Shown piece by piece: positions 1 to 7,398 of a stretch of DNA of 10,992 bases. The stretch is from DATJYV01 sp035499415 (lineage in GTDB: Bacteria; Bacteroidota; Ignavibacteria; UBA10030). The DNA lies in NCBI GenBank assembly GCA_035499415.1, contig DATJYV010000056.1:1-10992 (forward strand), written 5' to 3'. How positions within the stretch are numbered: the stretch's first letter is position 1; each line of letters opens with the position of its first letter. A program made the position numbers and the translations under genes. The notes under the pieces were generated by a model that was given only the letters and a program-made list of their open reading frames with translations, was not told the DNA's origin and did not search any database.

Positions 1-996
1 TCATTGGCCGCTGGAGCAAGGTCGCTCCTGAGTCCATTTCCGTATTCGGTTTCGCGTTACTATCATAAGGCGTTCGTCCGGGCGCTCGACGAGGAGCTCG
101 AGCGGGAGAAATTTGACGTCGTGCATGTCGACCATCTTGCCATGGCGCCCTACGGAGTGCACGCCCGCAAAACCCGGGGCGTCCCGATTGTCCTCCGGGG
201 CCACAACCTCGAGACGAGATTCCTGCGGAGATATCTCGACCTGGAAACCAATCCCTTCGTTCGGATGTACGGGACTCTGGAGTTGCCAAAGCTTCGGCGA
301 TATGAGGCATCCGTGTGCGGGAAGTACGACATGTGCGCCATGATCACCAGGGATGAAGCGGACGAATTGCTTCGCATGGCTCCGGCGGTGCGGCAAACCG
401 TCATACCGGCGGGAGTCGAACTTCCGGCAAAGCCGTCGACAACGGGGGAAGAAGAAAAGCACATCCTGTTCCTCGCGTTGCTTGACTGGAAGCCGAATGT
501 CCGGGGCTTCATGTGGTTCTATGAGAAAGTTTTCCCTCTCCTTCTGAGTCAGGAACCGAACGTCATACTCTCCATCGCCGGAAAAGGAGATTCATCAGAG
601 CTGAAAAACCTGAATCATCCGAATGTCCGGTTTGAGGGTTTTGTCGAATCAGTTGCCCCGATCCTCGCCAGGAATCAAGTCTGCATCGTTCCGCTCTTTG
701 CCGGCAGCGGGATGCGGGTGAAAGTCCTCGAGTTTCTCGCCCACGGGAAAGCAATCGTTTCGACTTCGGTCGGATGCGAGGGAATTCAAGTTCGGCCGGG
801 CCGGGACATTCTTGTTGCGGACCGTCCGGATGAATTTGCCCGGGCGATTCTCCGCCTTCTGAAAAATCCCGCGTTGCGCGTCTCTCTTGGGAAGCAGGGA
901 AGAAATCTTGTTCAAAAGAAGTACGGCTGGAAATCCATCGCAAAGCAATTCGAGGATGTCTATCGTGAAGTCAACCGGTCTCGAGCAAAGACATAG
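1..996 (+). CDS. GT4-family glycosyltransferase (5' partial)
   Basis: Transfers a sugar from a nucleotide donor to a growing lipid-linked glycan at the cytoplasmic face of the membrane; donor and acceptor cannot be read from sequence. The frame is open through base 1, so the true start lies upstream; 331 codons are seen and the N-terminal Rossmann start (perhaps 60-70 residues) is missing. Counting from base 1, residues 38-140 are the remainder of the acceptor domain (RGHNLE near 66-71). The donor domain begins at ILFLALLDWKPN (155-166), with the sugar-nucleotide loop GSGMRVKVLE at 235-244 and CEGI at 259-262. The first Glu of the usual E-x7-E motif is absent, as is common in the STP1-like sugar transferases. 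The C-terminal half resembles the second GT4 at 1720-2928. The last codons overlap the start of the methyltransferase, which suggests translational coupling. The GT4 fold is confident; the specificity is unknown. Confidence 0.9.
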   Translation, partial: SLAAGARSLLSPFPYSVSRYYHKAFVRALDEELEREKFDVVHVDHLAMAPYGVHARKTRGVPIVLRGHNLETRFLRRYLDLETNPFVRMYGTLELPKLRRYEASVCGKYDMCAMITRDEADELLRMAPAVRQTVIPAGVELPAKPSTTGEEEKHILFLALLDWKPNVRGFMWFYEKVFPLLLSQEPNVILSIAGKGDSSELKNLNHPNVRFEGFVESVAPILARNQVCIVPLFAGSGMRVKVLEFLAHGKAIVSTSVGCEGIQVRPGRDILVADRPDEFARAILRLLKNPALRVSLGKQGRNLVQKKYGWKSIAKQFEDVYREVNRSRAKT

Positions 997-1723
997 GATC
1001 GAGGAAGAATTCCACGACCAGAAGGCCAGGGAGGGTCAGGAGGATTTCTACTCCTTCGGCGCTCTCGCCGCCGCGGATTCATTTGCGCTGGCCGCGCTCG
1101 GAGACCTGCACGACAGGCGGCTTCTGGAAATCGGGTGCGGCGATGGAACGACCTCGGTCCGGTTTGCGAAGGCAGGAGCGTGGGTGACGAGCATCGATAT
1201 CTCGGGCGAGATGATCCAACTCTTGCGGGAGAAGGCGATCCGTGAAGGAGTGAGAGAGAAAATAACGGCGATTCACGTCGGGGGAGAAACTCTTGACTTC
1301 CCGGATGAATCATTCGACCTGATCTACGGTCATTCCATCCTCCATCATCTCGACCTTGCGCGCGTCGGCTCAAAGCTTGCCGGCATGCTTCGCGCCGGCG
1401 GAAAAGCCGTTTTTCTCGAACCGCTCGATTACAACCCGTTTCTGAAATTGTTCCGCCTCCTCACGCCCGCCAGAAGAACCCCGACGGAAAAACCGCTCAC
1501 GTTCCGGGACATCTCAGCTCTCGCAGCTCATTTTTCGTCGTGGGAGCACGAGGAGTTTTATCTTTTTTCATTGATGGCATTTTTTTGGTACTATGGATAC
1601 CGGAGTGAAACGCTCTTTCGACGAACCCAACAAGCATTGTTACGACTGGACCAAGCGGCCTTCACGACGATTCCGGCACTCCGGCGTCAGGCGTGGGTGA
1701 CCGTCCTTGAACTGCGGAAATGA
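956..1723 (+). CDS. Class I SAM-dependent methyltransferase
   Basis: Probably methylates a sugar or a lipid-linked intermediate of the polysaccharide; the acceptor is not known. The 255-residue protein has SAM motif I LLEIGCGDG (56-64), the acidic ribose-binding Asp81 after strand 2, and the motif near DFPDESFDLIYGHSILHHL (114-132), as in Methyltransf_11/25 proteins. The segment EPLDYNPFLKLFRLLTP followed by RTPTEKPL (155-181) is typical of a subgroup often seen in polysaccharide loci (recalled, not searched). A hydrophobic stretch at 201-215 could touch the membrane. Start choice: ATG 956 directly abuts a GAGG at 952-955, which is too close. The in-frame GTG at 965 has the same GAGG at 9-base spacing and is a real alternative. 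The gene overlaps the upstream GT4 by 32-41 bases, and its TGA overlaps the next ATG (ATGA at 1720-1723), so it sits inside a coupled operon. Confidence 0.88.
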   Translation: MSIVKSTGLEQRHRIEEEFHDQKAREGQEDFYSFGALAAADSFALAALGDLHDRRLLEIGCGDGTTSVRFAKAGAWVTSIDISGEMIQLLREKAIREGVREKITAIHVGGETLDFPDESFDLIYGHSILHHLDLARVGSKLAGMLRAGGKAVFLEPLDYNPFLKLFRLLTPARRTPTEKPLTFRDISALAAHFSSWEHEEFYLFSLMAFFWYYGYRSETLFRRTQQALLRLDQAAFTTIPALRRQAWVTVLELRK

Positions 1724-2928
1724 AGATCCTCTTTCTCACGTCCCGCTTTCCCTTTCCACCGTACCGGGGCGACAAACTGAAAATTTACAACCTCATCCGA
1801 CAGGTCTCGAAGTCCCACGACGTTGTTCTGCTCTCGTACATTCAGGACCGGCAAGAAGAGCAGTTGATCCCCGAACTGAAGGATTTTTGCAGGAAGGTCG
1901 TTGTCGTCCGGCAGTCACTCATGGAGTCGGTAGTCCACTGTGCGGGCGGAATCTTCGGGAGGGATCCGTTTCAGGTATCGTACTTCGCGTCCCGGCGGAT
2001 GCACGACGCCTTACGTCAGATGATCGAAGACGAGCGGCCGGATATCATCCACACGCATTTGATTCGAATGGCACCATACACCGCGGACACGCGTTCGATT
2101 CCGCGGGTTCTCGACCTGACCGATGCGGTCTCTTTGTACATCGACCGTTTTCGTCAATCCCAAAAGAACCCGCTTCTGCGGTGGCTTCTCTCCGTCGAAC
2201 ACCGGAGGATGGTTGCCTTCGACGCAGTACTGACGCAATTCGACCGTGTCCTGGTCTGCTCGGATGTCGACCGCCGGGTTTTGCTGCAGCATGCTCCGAC
2301 CGCGCGCATCGACCTCTTACGGAATGGCGTCGACCTTGAAATATTTTCCCCGAACGGCGCATCGGAGCCGGAGCCCGGGAGAATCATTCTCACGGGAAAC
2401 ATGTCATACTTCCCCAACGCCGACGGTGCAAGATTTTTTGTGAAGAAAATTTTGCCGCTCATTAAGAAAAGAATTCCGCACGCCCGGCTCTTCATTGTAG
2501 GTCAGAATCCCTCCGCCGGCATCAAGTCCCTGGCGGGCGACGATGTCGAGGTGACGGGCTTCGTCCCCGATTTGAAACAGCAGTACGTGCGGAGCGCGGT
2601 GGCGATCTCGCCGATTCGTTTTGGCGCCGGCACGCTGAACAAAGTGTTGGAACCCCTGGCGCTCGGCGTTCCCGTCGTTGCCACACCCCTGAGTGTCGAG
2701 GGGCTCGGACTCCGCGATGGTGAAGAAGTGCTGGTCGCGGCCGGGGCCGAAGAATTCGCTGCGGCCGTTGTGAGCGTTCTTTCCGATGCGAACCTCCGGG
2801 AACGGTTGTCGTCGGGAGCCACCGACAGGATTCGGAGTCGCTTTGGCTGGGACGCGGTCGGAAAAGATCTCAAGAGCGTTTATCAAAGTGTCGCGCAAGG
2901 GTCCCAGGCGTATGTCGCACCGAACTGA
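1720..2928 (+). CDS. GT4-family glycosyltransferase (STP1-like)
   Basis: A cytoplasmic or membrane-associated glycosyltransferase that adds one sugar during repeat-unit assembly; donor and acceptor are unknown. At 402 residues it is full length for the family. The N-terminus MKILFLTSRFPFPPYRGDK (1-19) is the glycine-containing acceptor-domain opening typical of sugar transferases of the PEP-CTERM/EpsH-associated STP1 type. The donor domain begins at RIILTGNMSYFPN (221-233), with GFVPDL at 280-285, the loop GAGTLNKVLEPLA at 302-314 and VEGLGL at 326-331. A basic residue corresponding to Arg239 of the first GT4 is Leu306 here, so the two are paralogues with different pockets. The start ATG overlaps the methyltransferase stop as ATGA and has only a weak CGGAA before it, consistent with termination-reinitiation. 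The 3' end overlaps the sugar transferase gene by 17 bases. Confidence 0.92.
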   Translation: MKILFLTSRFPFPPYRGDKLKIYNLIRQVSKSHDVVLLSYIQDRQEEQLIPELKDFCRKVVVVRQSLMESVVHCAGGIFGRDPFQVSYFASRRMHDALRQMIEDERPDIIHTHLIRMAPYTADTRSIPRVLDLTDAVSLYIDRFRQSQKNPLLRWLLSVEHRRMVAFDAVLTQFDRVLVCSDVDRRVLLQHAPTARIDLLRNGVDLEIFSPNGASEPEPGRIILTGNMSYFPNADGARFFVKKILPLIKKRIPHARLFIVGQNPSAGIKSLAGDDVEVTGFVPDLKQQYVRSAVAISPIRFGAGTLNKVLEPLALGVPVVATPLSVEGLGLRDGEEVLVAAGAEEFAAAVVSVLSDANLRERLSSGATDRIRSRFGWDAVGKDLKSVYQSVAQGSQAYVAPN

Positions 2929-4330
2929 ACGAATCATCACCGTCGTCACCGATTTCATAGGCCTGAACCTCGCCTATCTTATTTTTTATTGGATTCGTGT
3001 GCGAAGCGGCTGGATTTACTACACGATCGAGCCGGAGCTGTGGCGGCCCATGACGGCCGTCTACTGCTACTGGCTTCTCTGGTTCTCCTTCTTCGGTCTC
3101 TACCAATATTGGTACGCGCAGTCGCGGCTGGATGAGCTCCTCACCCTGTTCCGGACAAGCCTCCTCGGGGGACTCGTTCTGTTCTTCGTCATCTTCGTGG
3201 ACGACACCGCCGTCGAATCCCGGACCAGCTCGCGCATACTGATCGGGCTCTACTGGGTGTTCATGTTTACCACGGTGGCATCGGGCCGGCTTGCCGTGCG
3301 GGCGATCCAGAAGCGGCTCCTGATCGGAGGGGTCGGGGCCCGTAACACGCTTATCGTCGGGTGGTCGGAGAAGGCGTTTCAACTGTGCGACATGGTTCTT
3401 TCATATCCGGCCCTCGGGTACAACGTTGTGGGGTTTGCGCGGCCGACGAAGCGCAGGGAAGGCAAAGGGCCGGCCACCACCGGAAAATACCGGGATGTCC
3501 CGGTGCTCGGGTACGTCGGCGAACTTCCGAAGCTCATTCACAAGCACCGGATTCAGGAAGTACTCATCGGCCTCGACAGCACGGAGCACGATCGATTGAT
3601 GGAAGTGATGAGGTTCTGCAACGGACACGACGTGGGGATGAAGATCGTCCCGGACCTTTACGACATCGTCAGCGGTCAGGCGCGCATCAGCTCGCTGTAC
3701 GGCTCGCCGCTCATGGATGTGCGGCCGCAGATCCTGAAGCCGTGGGAGGCCGCCATGAAACGGTCGCTCGACACGCTCGTGTCGCTCGCCATTCTTCTCG
3801 TCGGCCTGCCGCTGTGGCTCGTCATTGCGGCGGCGATCAAACTCGATTCCCCCGGTCGTGTCTTCTACATCCAGGAGCGGCTCGGTCGGAACGGAAAAGT
3901 GTTCGGCATCTTCAAATTTCGGTCCATGCGCGCGAATGCCGAGCAGCAGTCGGGGCCGGTGTGGGCGGGAAGGAACGACCCGCGCGTGACCCGGATGGGG
4001 CGCCTCCTGCGACGGCTTCACCTGGATGAAGTGCCGCAGTTCATCAACGTCCTGCTGGGGCACATGAGTCTTGTCGGGCCTCGACCGGAACGGCCGTATT
4101 TTGTCGAGAAGCTGGCGAAACAAATTCCGCTTTACCGGCACCGCCTGCGAGTCCGGCCCGGCATTACAGGGTGGGCCCAGGTGAAGCACAAGTATGATGA
4201 GAATCTGGACGACGTCAAAGCGAAAGTGAAGTACGACCTGTTCTATATTGAGAACCTCTCGTGGCGTCTCGACCTCAAAATCCTGTTCAACACGCTGTAT
4301 GTCATGCTGATGGGGAGAGGTCATACGTAG
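2912..4330 (+). CDS. Undecaprenyl-phosphate sugar-1-phosphate transferase (polyprenyl PGT, WcaJ/WbaP type)
   Basis: Likely the priming enzyme: it moves a sugar-1-phosphate from a nucleotide sugar to undecaprenyl phosphate in the inner membrane, starting repeat-unit synthesis. The 472-residue protein has the full-length layout. Four hydrophobic segments lie between about 8 and 125, a Rossmann CoA_binding_3-like domain spans about 143-275 (NTLIVGWSEKA), and a complete bacterial sugar transferase domain spans 281-472. In that domain are KRSLD (283-287), the re-entrant membrane helix (289-310), KFRSM (335-339), the catalytic pair Asp372-Glu373 in LDEVPQ, LVGPRPER (387-394), PGITGWAQV (416-424) and YDLFYIENLS (441-450). 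ATG 2912 is preferred over the longer open frame because the TM-containing homology begins there; AAGGG at 2897-2901 lies 10 bases upstream. The transferred sugar cannot be read. All recognised catalytic motifs are present, unlike in the degenerate copy at 7388-9451. Confidence 0.95.
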   Translation: MSHRTERIITVVTDFIGLNLAYLIFYWIRVRSGWIYYTIEPELWRPMTAVYCYWLLWFSFFGLYQYWYAQSRLDELLTLFRTSLLGGLVLFFVIFVDDTAVESRTSSRILIGLYWVFMFTTVASGRLAVRAIQKRLLIGGVGARNTLIVGWSEKAFQLCDMVLSYPALGYNVVGFARPTKRREGKGPATTGKYRDVPVLGYVGELPKLIHKHRIQEVLIGLDSTEHDRLMEVMRFCNGHDVGMKIVPDLYDIVSGQARISSLYGSPLMDVRPQILKPWEAAMKRSLDTLVSLAILLVGLPLWLVIAAAIKLDSPGRVFYIQERLGRNGKVFGIFKFRSMRANAEQQSGPVWAGRNDPRVTRMGRLLRRLHLDEVPQFINVLLGHMSLVGPRPERPYFVEKLAKQIPLYRHRLRVRPGITGWAQVKHKYDENLDDVKAKVKYDLFYIENLSWRLDLKILFNTLYVMLMGRGHT

Positions 4331-4375
4331 CAGGGTGAAAATAAACAGGGGGAAGAAAAAAGTACCAATCTGAGG
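4331..4375 (+). other. Short purine-rich gap before the GT9 gene
   Basis: This is the first real intergenic gap in the cluster. It is strongly purine-rich (4331-4362) and contains AGGGGGAAG at 4347-4355, which is 20 bases from ATG 4376 and so too far to be an ordinary ribosome binding site. A second GAGG at 4372-4375 touches the ATG. I see no convincing -35/-10 pair and no hairpin with a T-run, so transcription most likely reads through from the sugar transferase gene. Confidence 0.4.
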
Positions 4376-5506
4376 ATGAAAAAGGCGAAAAGTCGGCGAC
4401 GCACGAGAAAGAAAATTGTGATCCATGCCGACTGCAAACATTTTCGGGGCGATGTTCCCTGCCGTCCGCATAAGGAGCATGGTGTTCGATGCGACGGTTG
4501 CGCGTACTATGAGAGGCAGGACGTGAAGATTCTGATCATCAAGCTGGGTGCAGCCGGCGACGTGATCCGGACGACACCCTTGCTCACCAAGCTGAGGGAA
4601 ACGCATCCGCACAGCCGGATTTACTGGATGACGCACCACCCCATGCTGATACCGTCGCTCGTCGATGTCGTGCTGGACTTGAGCGTGAAGTCCATGGTTC
4701 TTCTCGAGGAGACGCCGTTTGATGTTGTTTTCAATCTCGACAAAGATCCGGAGGCGTGCGCTGTCGCTTCAAAGGTTCGGAGCAGAGTCAAGAAGGGATT
4801 CCTGCTCCGCGATGGGAAACCGGCACCGGCCGACGCCGCGGCGGAGGGAAAATTCCTTGCGGGAATATTTGATGATATCGGACGCGCGAACAGGAAGAGC
4901 TATGTCGAAGAAATGTTCGGGATCTGCGGCTTCCCGTTTCACAAGGAGGAATACATCCTCGATGTGCGCCAGGACGGCGAAAAGTGGGACTTGAATCGAC
5001 CAGGCACCATTGTGGGATTGAATACCGGGTGCGGGGCACGCTGGCCTTCCCGGTTATGGGACGTGAATCGATGGGCGGAACTTGCGCGCGCGCTCAAGCA
5101 GAAGGGGTATGAGGTTGTCTTGCTCGGCGGGGAGGATGAGGACGGGAGAAATCGGATCATCCAGGAAAAGAGCGGGGCAAAGTACTTCGGTTATTTTCCG
5201 CTCGACAAGTTCATCGCGCTGATTCAGCGCATCGATGTCCTCGTGACCGGTGTGACGATGGCGCTGCACATCGGGATCGGCTTGAAAAAGAAGGTTGTAT
5301 TATTGAATAACATTTTCAACCCGCACGAATTCGAGCTTTACGGACGGGGGGTGATCGTCGAACCCGACCGACCGTGTCACTGTTTTTACGCTCCGACCTG
5401 CACCAACCCTGACTATTTCTGCATGGACCATTTGGGAGCCGACAAGCTTCTGAGAGAGGTGGAACGCATGGCGGGCCGGAAAGAGTCCTCTTCCCTGATT
5501 CTTTAG
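4376..5506 (+). CDS. GT9-family glycosyltransferase (heptosyltransferase-like) with N-terminal Cys module
   Basis: A GT-B glycosyltransferase of the family that includes ADP-heptose:LPS heptosyltransferases; it probably adds a heptose or related sugar on the cytoplasmic side. The core begins with VKILIIKLGAAGDVIRTTPL (50-69), the classic GT9 opening. The second Rossmann half has GLNTGCGARWPSRLWDVNRW (214-233), GYEVVLLGG (244-252) and a donor-side segment VTGVTMALHIGIG (290-302). The C-terminal cysteines 334, 336, 342 and 349 match the Cys-rich tail common in GT9. Unusual is the 49-residue N-terminal extension: a basic stretch (2-13), then Cys20, Cys29, Cys39 and Cys42 with His17, His22 and His32, spaced C-x8-C-x9-C-x2-C, which suggests metal binding. 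ATG 4376 keeps this module. A GTG at 4523 with GAGAGG six bases upstream would give a core-only form. The GT9 call is strong; the sugar is inferred only. Confidence 0.9.
   Translation: MKKAKSRRRTRKKIVIHADCKHFRGDVPCRPHKEHGVRCDGCAYYERQDVKILIIKLGAAGDVIRTTPLLTKLRETHPHSRIYWMTHHPMLIPSLVDVVLDLSVKSMVLLEETPFDVVFNLDKDPEACAVASKVRSRVKKGFLLRDGKPAPADAAAEGKFLAGIFDDIGRANRKSYVEEMFGICGFPFHKEEYILDVRQDGEKWDLNRPGTIVGLNTGCGARWPSRLWDVNRWAELARALKQKGYEVVLLGGEDEDGRNRIIQEKSGAKYFGYFPLDKFIALIQRIDVLVTGVTMALHIGIGLKKKVVLLNNIFNPHEFELYGRGVIVEPDRPCHCFYAPTCTNPDYFCMDHLGADKLLREVERMAGRKESSSLIL
4511..4516 (+). promoter_or_regulatory. Candidate internal ribosome binding site in the GT9 gene
   Basis: The purine motif GAGAGG ends six bases before an in-frame GTG at 4523. 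That GTG encodes the residue that opens the standard GT9 core (VKILIIKLG). The spacing is as good as any start signal in the window and better than that of the upstream ATG 4376. It may drive a shorter protein lacking the Cys module, or be chance, since these codons also encode ERQ. Confidence 0.35.
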
Positions 5507-5579
5507 ATCGGGAGAGGCCGGTCGAACGGAGCGCTTGACGGACATTCTTGCCGGAACGCAGACTGAAAAAGAATTTGTG
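5507..5579 (+). other. Gap between GT9 and aminotransferase genes
   Basis: These 73 bases are the longest non-coding stretch in the window. The aminotransferase frame is open back to a TTG at 5535, but homology begins at ATG 5580. A TTGACG at 5535-5540 resembles a -35 box, yet no good -10 lies 16-18 bases downstream; the best candidate, CAGACT, matches only three of six positions. I see no strong hairpin followed by a T-run. An A-rich patch (GAAAAAGAA, 5565-5573) sits just before the start. Confidence 0.4.
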
Positions 5580-6677
5580 ATGAAAATACAGATGGTTGAC
5601 CTCGTCGGGCAGTACCGCGGGATGAAGGCGGAGATCGATGCCGCCGTCCTCCGGGTACTCGAATCGGGACAGTACATTCTGGGGCGTGAAGTCTCGGAAT
5701 TTGAGGCCGAAGTTTCCAGATACCTCGGCGTGAAGCACGCCGTTGCGTGTGCCTCGGGTACTGATGCGCTTCAAATTGCGTTGATGGCGTTGGATATCCG
5801 CCCCGGCGACGAGGTTGTAACGACGCCCTTCACGTTCGTTGCGACGACGGAGGTCATCGTCCTTCTCGGAGCGAAGCCGGTCTACGTCGATATCGACCCG
5901 CGGACTTTCAATATCGATGTGACAAAGGTTCGGGACGCGGTCACACGGAAGACGAAACTCATCCTCCCCGTCCATCTGTACGGACAATCATGCGACATGG
6001 ACCCGCTCATGGAGATATCGCGGGAGATGGGAATACCTCTTTTGGAAGATGCGTGTCAATCAATCGGCGGAGAGTACAAGAGTCGGAAGCTCGGAGGTTT
6101 CGGTCTCATGGCGGCATTCAGCTTTTTCCCGAGCAAGAATCTCGGCGCGTTCGGCGACGGGGGGATGGTAACGACGAACGACGCGGCCATCGCAGAGCGG
6201 CTCCGTCTCATCGCGTCACACGGTTCACGCGAGCGATACAAACATGAGGTTCTCGGAGTCAACAGCCGGCTCGATGCCATCCAGGCGGCAATCCTGCGGG
6301 TCAAAATGAAACGGTTGGAGGGCTGGATCGATCGGCGGAGAAGTGCCGCGCAAGTCTACGACAAATTATTGGCGAATGCCCGGGTTGAGGTGCCGTTTCG
6401 GGCCGGATACGCGAAACATGTCTTCCATCAGTACACCATTCGAGTGAAAAACCGCGACGCCGTGTGCGCCCATCTTGCCGGGCTCGGCATCCCCTACGGC
6501 ATTTACTATCCGATACCGCTCCATCGCCAGGAAGCGTTCAGGTCGGTCGGCGGCGGATCGTTTCCTGCGTCCGAATCTGCGGCGGGCGAGGTTCTGTCGC
6601 TGCCGATGCACACGGAACTGACGAAGGAGGAGCAGTCGTACGTTGTCCAATCGTTGCGTGAGGGGATGAATGGCTAA
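5580..6677 (+). CDS. DegT/DnrJ/EryC1/StrS-family PLP sugar aminotransferase
   Basis: Transfers an amino group, usually from glutamate, to a keto sugar bound to a nucleotide, making an amino sugar donor for the polysaccharide; it acts in the cytoplasm with PLP. The 365-residue protein is the usual family length. Visible motifs are VDLVGQY (6-12), the cofactor phosphate site CASGTDALQ (57-65), TPFTFVATTE (82-91), VHLYGQ (131-136), EDACQSIGG (156-164, Asp157 contacting the PLP ring nitrogen) and FFPSKNLGAFGDGG (182-195), with Lys186 as the Schiff-base lysine. HGSRERYKHEVLGVNSRLD follows. This resembles the clade of 3-amino-sugar transaminases (WbpE, FdtB, DesV-like), but position and stereochemistry cannot be assigned. 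ATG 5580 is chosen over TTG 5535 because homologues start at MKI. The stop overlaps the next gene's start by 8 bases. Confidence 0.95.
   Translation: MKIQMVDLVGQYRGMKAEIDAAVLRVLESGQYILGREVSEFEAEVSRYLGVKHAVACASGTDALQIALMALDIRPGDEVVTTPFTFVATTEVIVLLGAKPVYVDIDPRTFNIDVTKVRDAVTRKTKLILPVHLYGQSCDMDPLMEISREMGIPLLEDACQSIGGEYKSRKLGGFGLMAAFSFFPSKNLGAFGDGGMVTTNDAAIAERLRLIASHGSRERYKHEVLGVNSRLDAIQAAILRVKMKRLEGWIDRRRSAAQVYDKLLANARVEVPFRAGYAKHVFHQYTIRVKNRDAVCAHLAGLGIPYGIYYPIPLHRQEAFRSVGGGSFPASESAAGEVLSLPMHTELTKEEQSYVVQSLREGMNG
6660..6665 (+). promoter_or_regulatory. Ribosome binding site for the Dpm1-like gene
   Basis: GAGGGG lies four bases before ATG 6670, inside the last codons of the aminotransferase gene. 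It is one of the clearest Shine-Dalgarno matches in the window and fixes the start of the next gene, even though that start overlaps the upstream stop. Confidence 0.6.
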
Positions 6678-7398
6678 GAGGAAATCGCGGGCGCTCGTCA
6701 TTATACCGACGTACAACGAGGCGGAAAACATCGCGCGTCTCATTCCGAAGATCCTCGAGCAGGACCGGAGCTTTGAGGTGCTTGTCGTCGATGACAATTC
6801 GCCCGACGGCACCGGCACGGCCGTGAAAAAGATCATGAAACGGAACGCGAAGGTCCATCTCATCGAGCGGCCGGAAAAAATGGGCCTGGGCACGGCCTAC
6901 GTCACGGGATTCAGGTATGCGTTGAAGGAGGGTTTCGACTTCATGTTCGAGATGGACGCGGACTTCTCCCATTCTCCGTCGGCGCTCAAGACGTTGTACG
7001 CACAGGCGCAACAATGCGACCTGGTGATCGGTTCGAGGTACGTTTCCGGCGTCAACGTCGTGAACTGGCCGATGCGTCGATTATTCCTCAGCTATTCTGC
7101 GAATCTTTACACGCGGATGGTCACCGGCATGCCGGTGAAGGACGCGACGAGCGGATTTAAATGCTACCGGCGGAAGGTCCTCGAGAACATCGACCTCGCT
7201 GCCATCCGGTCGAACGGCTATGCATTCCAGATCGAAACAAACTTCCTCGCATGGAAGCGGGGATTCCGCGTGTGCGAGACGCCGATTGTCTTCGTCGACC
7301 GGCGTGCGGGCGTTTCAAAGATGTCGAGGAACATCGTTTCCGAGGCCGCGTGGATGGTGTGGAAACTCAAGATCCGAAGCGTCCTGGATGGCAAATAG
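6670..7398 (+). CDS. Polyprenol monophosphomannose synthase-like GT2 (Dpm1 type)
   Basis: Likely transfers mannose (or a related hexose) from a GDP-sugar to polyprenyl phosphate on the cytoplasmic face, making a lipid-linked donor for transferases that act outside. The 242-residue protein is a compact GT-A domain: ALVIIPTYNEAENI (8-21), VLVVDDNSPDGTG (37-49), MGLGTAYVTGF (71-81), the metal-binding Asp96-Ala-Asp98 in MDADFSH, VIGSRYVSG (119-127) and the Dpm1 signature DATSGFKCYRR (158-168). It lacks the C-terminal membrane helices of the longer Dpm1 and GtrB forms. The start at ATG 6670 has a GAGGGG at 6660-6665. It overlaps the aminotransferase by 8 bases and the following fusion gene by 11. 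No GT-C acceptor enzyme is in the window. The Dpm1-like fold is confident; mannose is the family default, not shown here. Confidence 0.92.
   Translation: MAKRKSRALVIIPTYNEAENIARLIPKILEQDRSFEVLVVDDNSPDGTGTAVKKIMKRNAKVHLIERPEKMGLGTAYVTGFRYALKEGFDFMFEMDADFSHSPSALKTLYAQAQQCDLVIGSRYVSGVNVVNWPMRRLFLSYSANLYTRMVTGMPVKDATSGFKCYRRKVLENIDLAAIRSNGYAFQIETNFLAWKRGFRVCETPIVFVDRRAGVSKMSRNIVSEAAWMVWKLKIRSVLDGK

Noticed and set aside
887..955. Extended start of the methyltransferase at TTG 887
   Set aside because: The extra residues only overlap the GT4 coding end, have no family similarity and would need a rare TTG start.
2786..2911. Extended start of the sugar transferase upstream of ATG 2912
   Set aside because: The extra stretch is a basic shadow of the GT4 C-terminus; the known layout starts just before the first membrane helix at MSHRTER.
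3401..4639. Long open frame on the - strand (412 codons) opposite the sugar transferase and GT9 genes
   Set aside because: It spans two clear + strand genes and their gap, has no family motifs, and its composition is that of a shadow frame.
5535..5580. TTGACG as a promoter -35 box before the aminotransferase, or TTG 5535 as its start
   Set aside because: No acceptable -10 lies 16-18 bases downstream, and family homology begins at ATG 5580.
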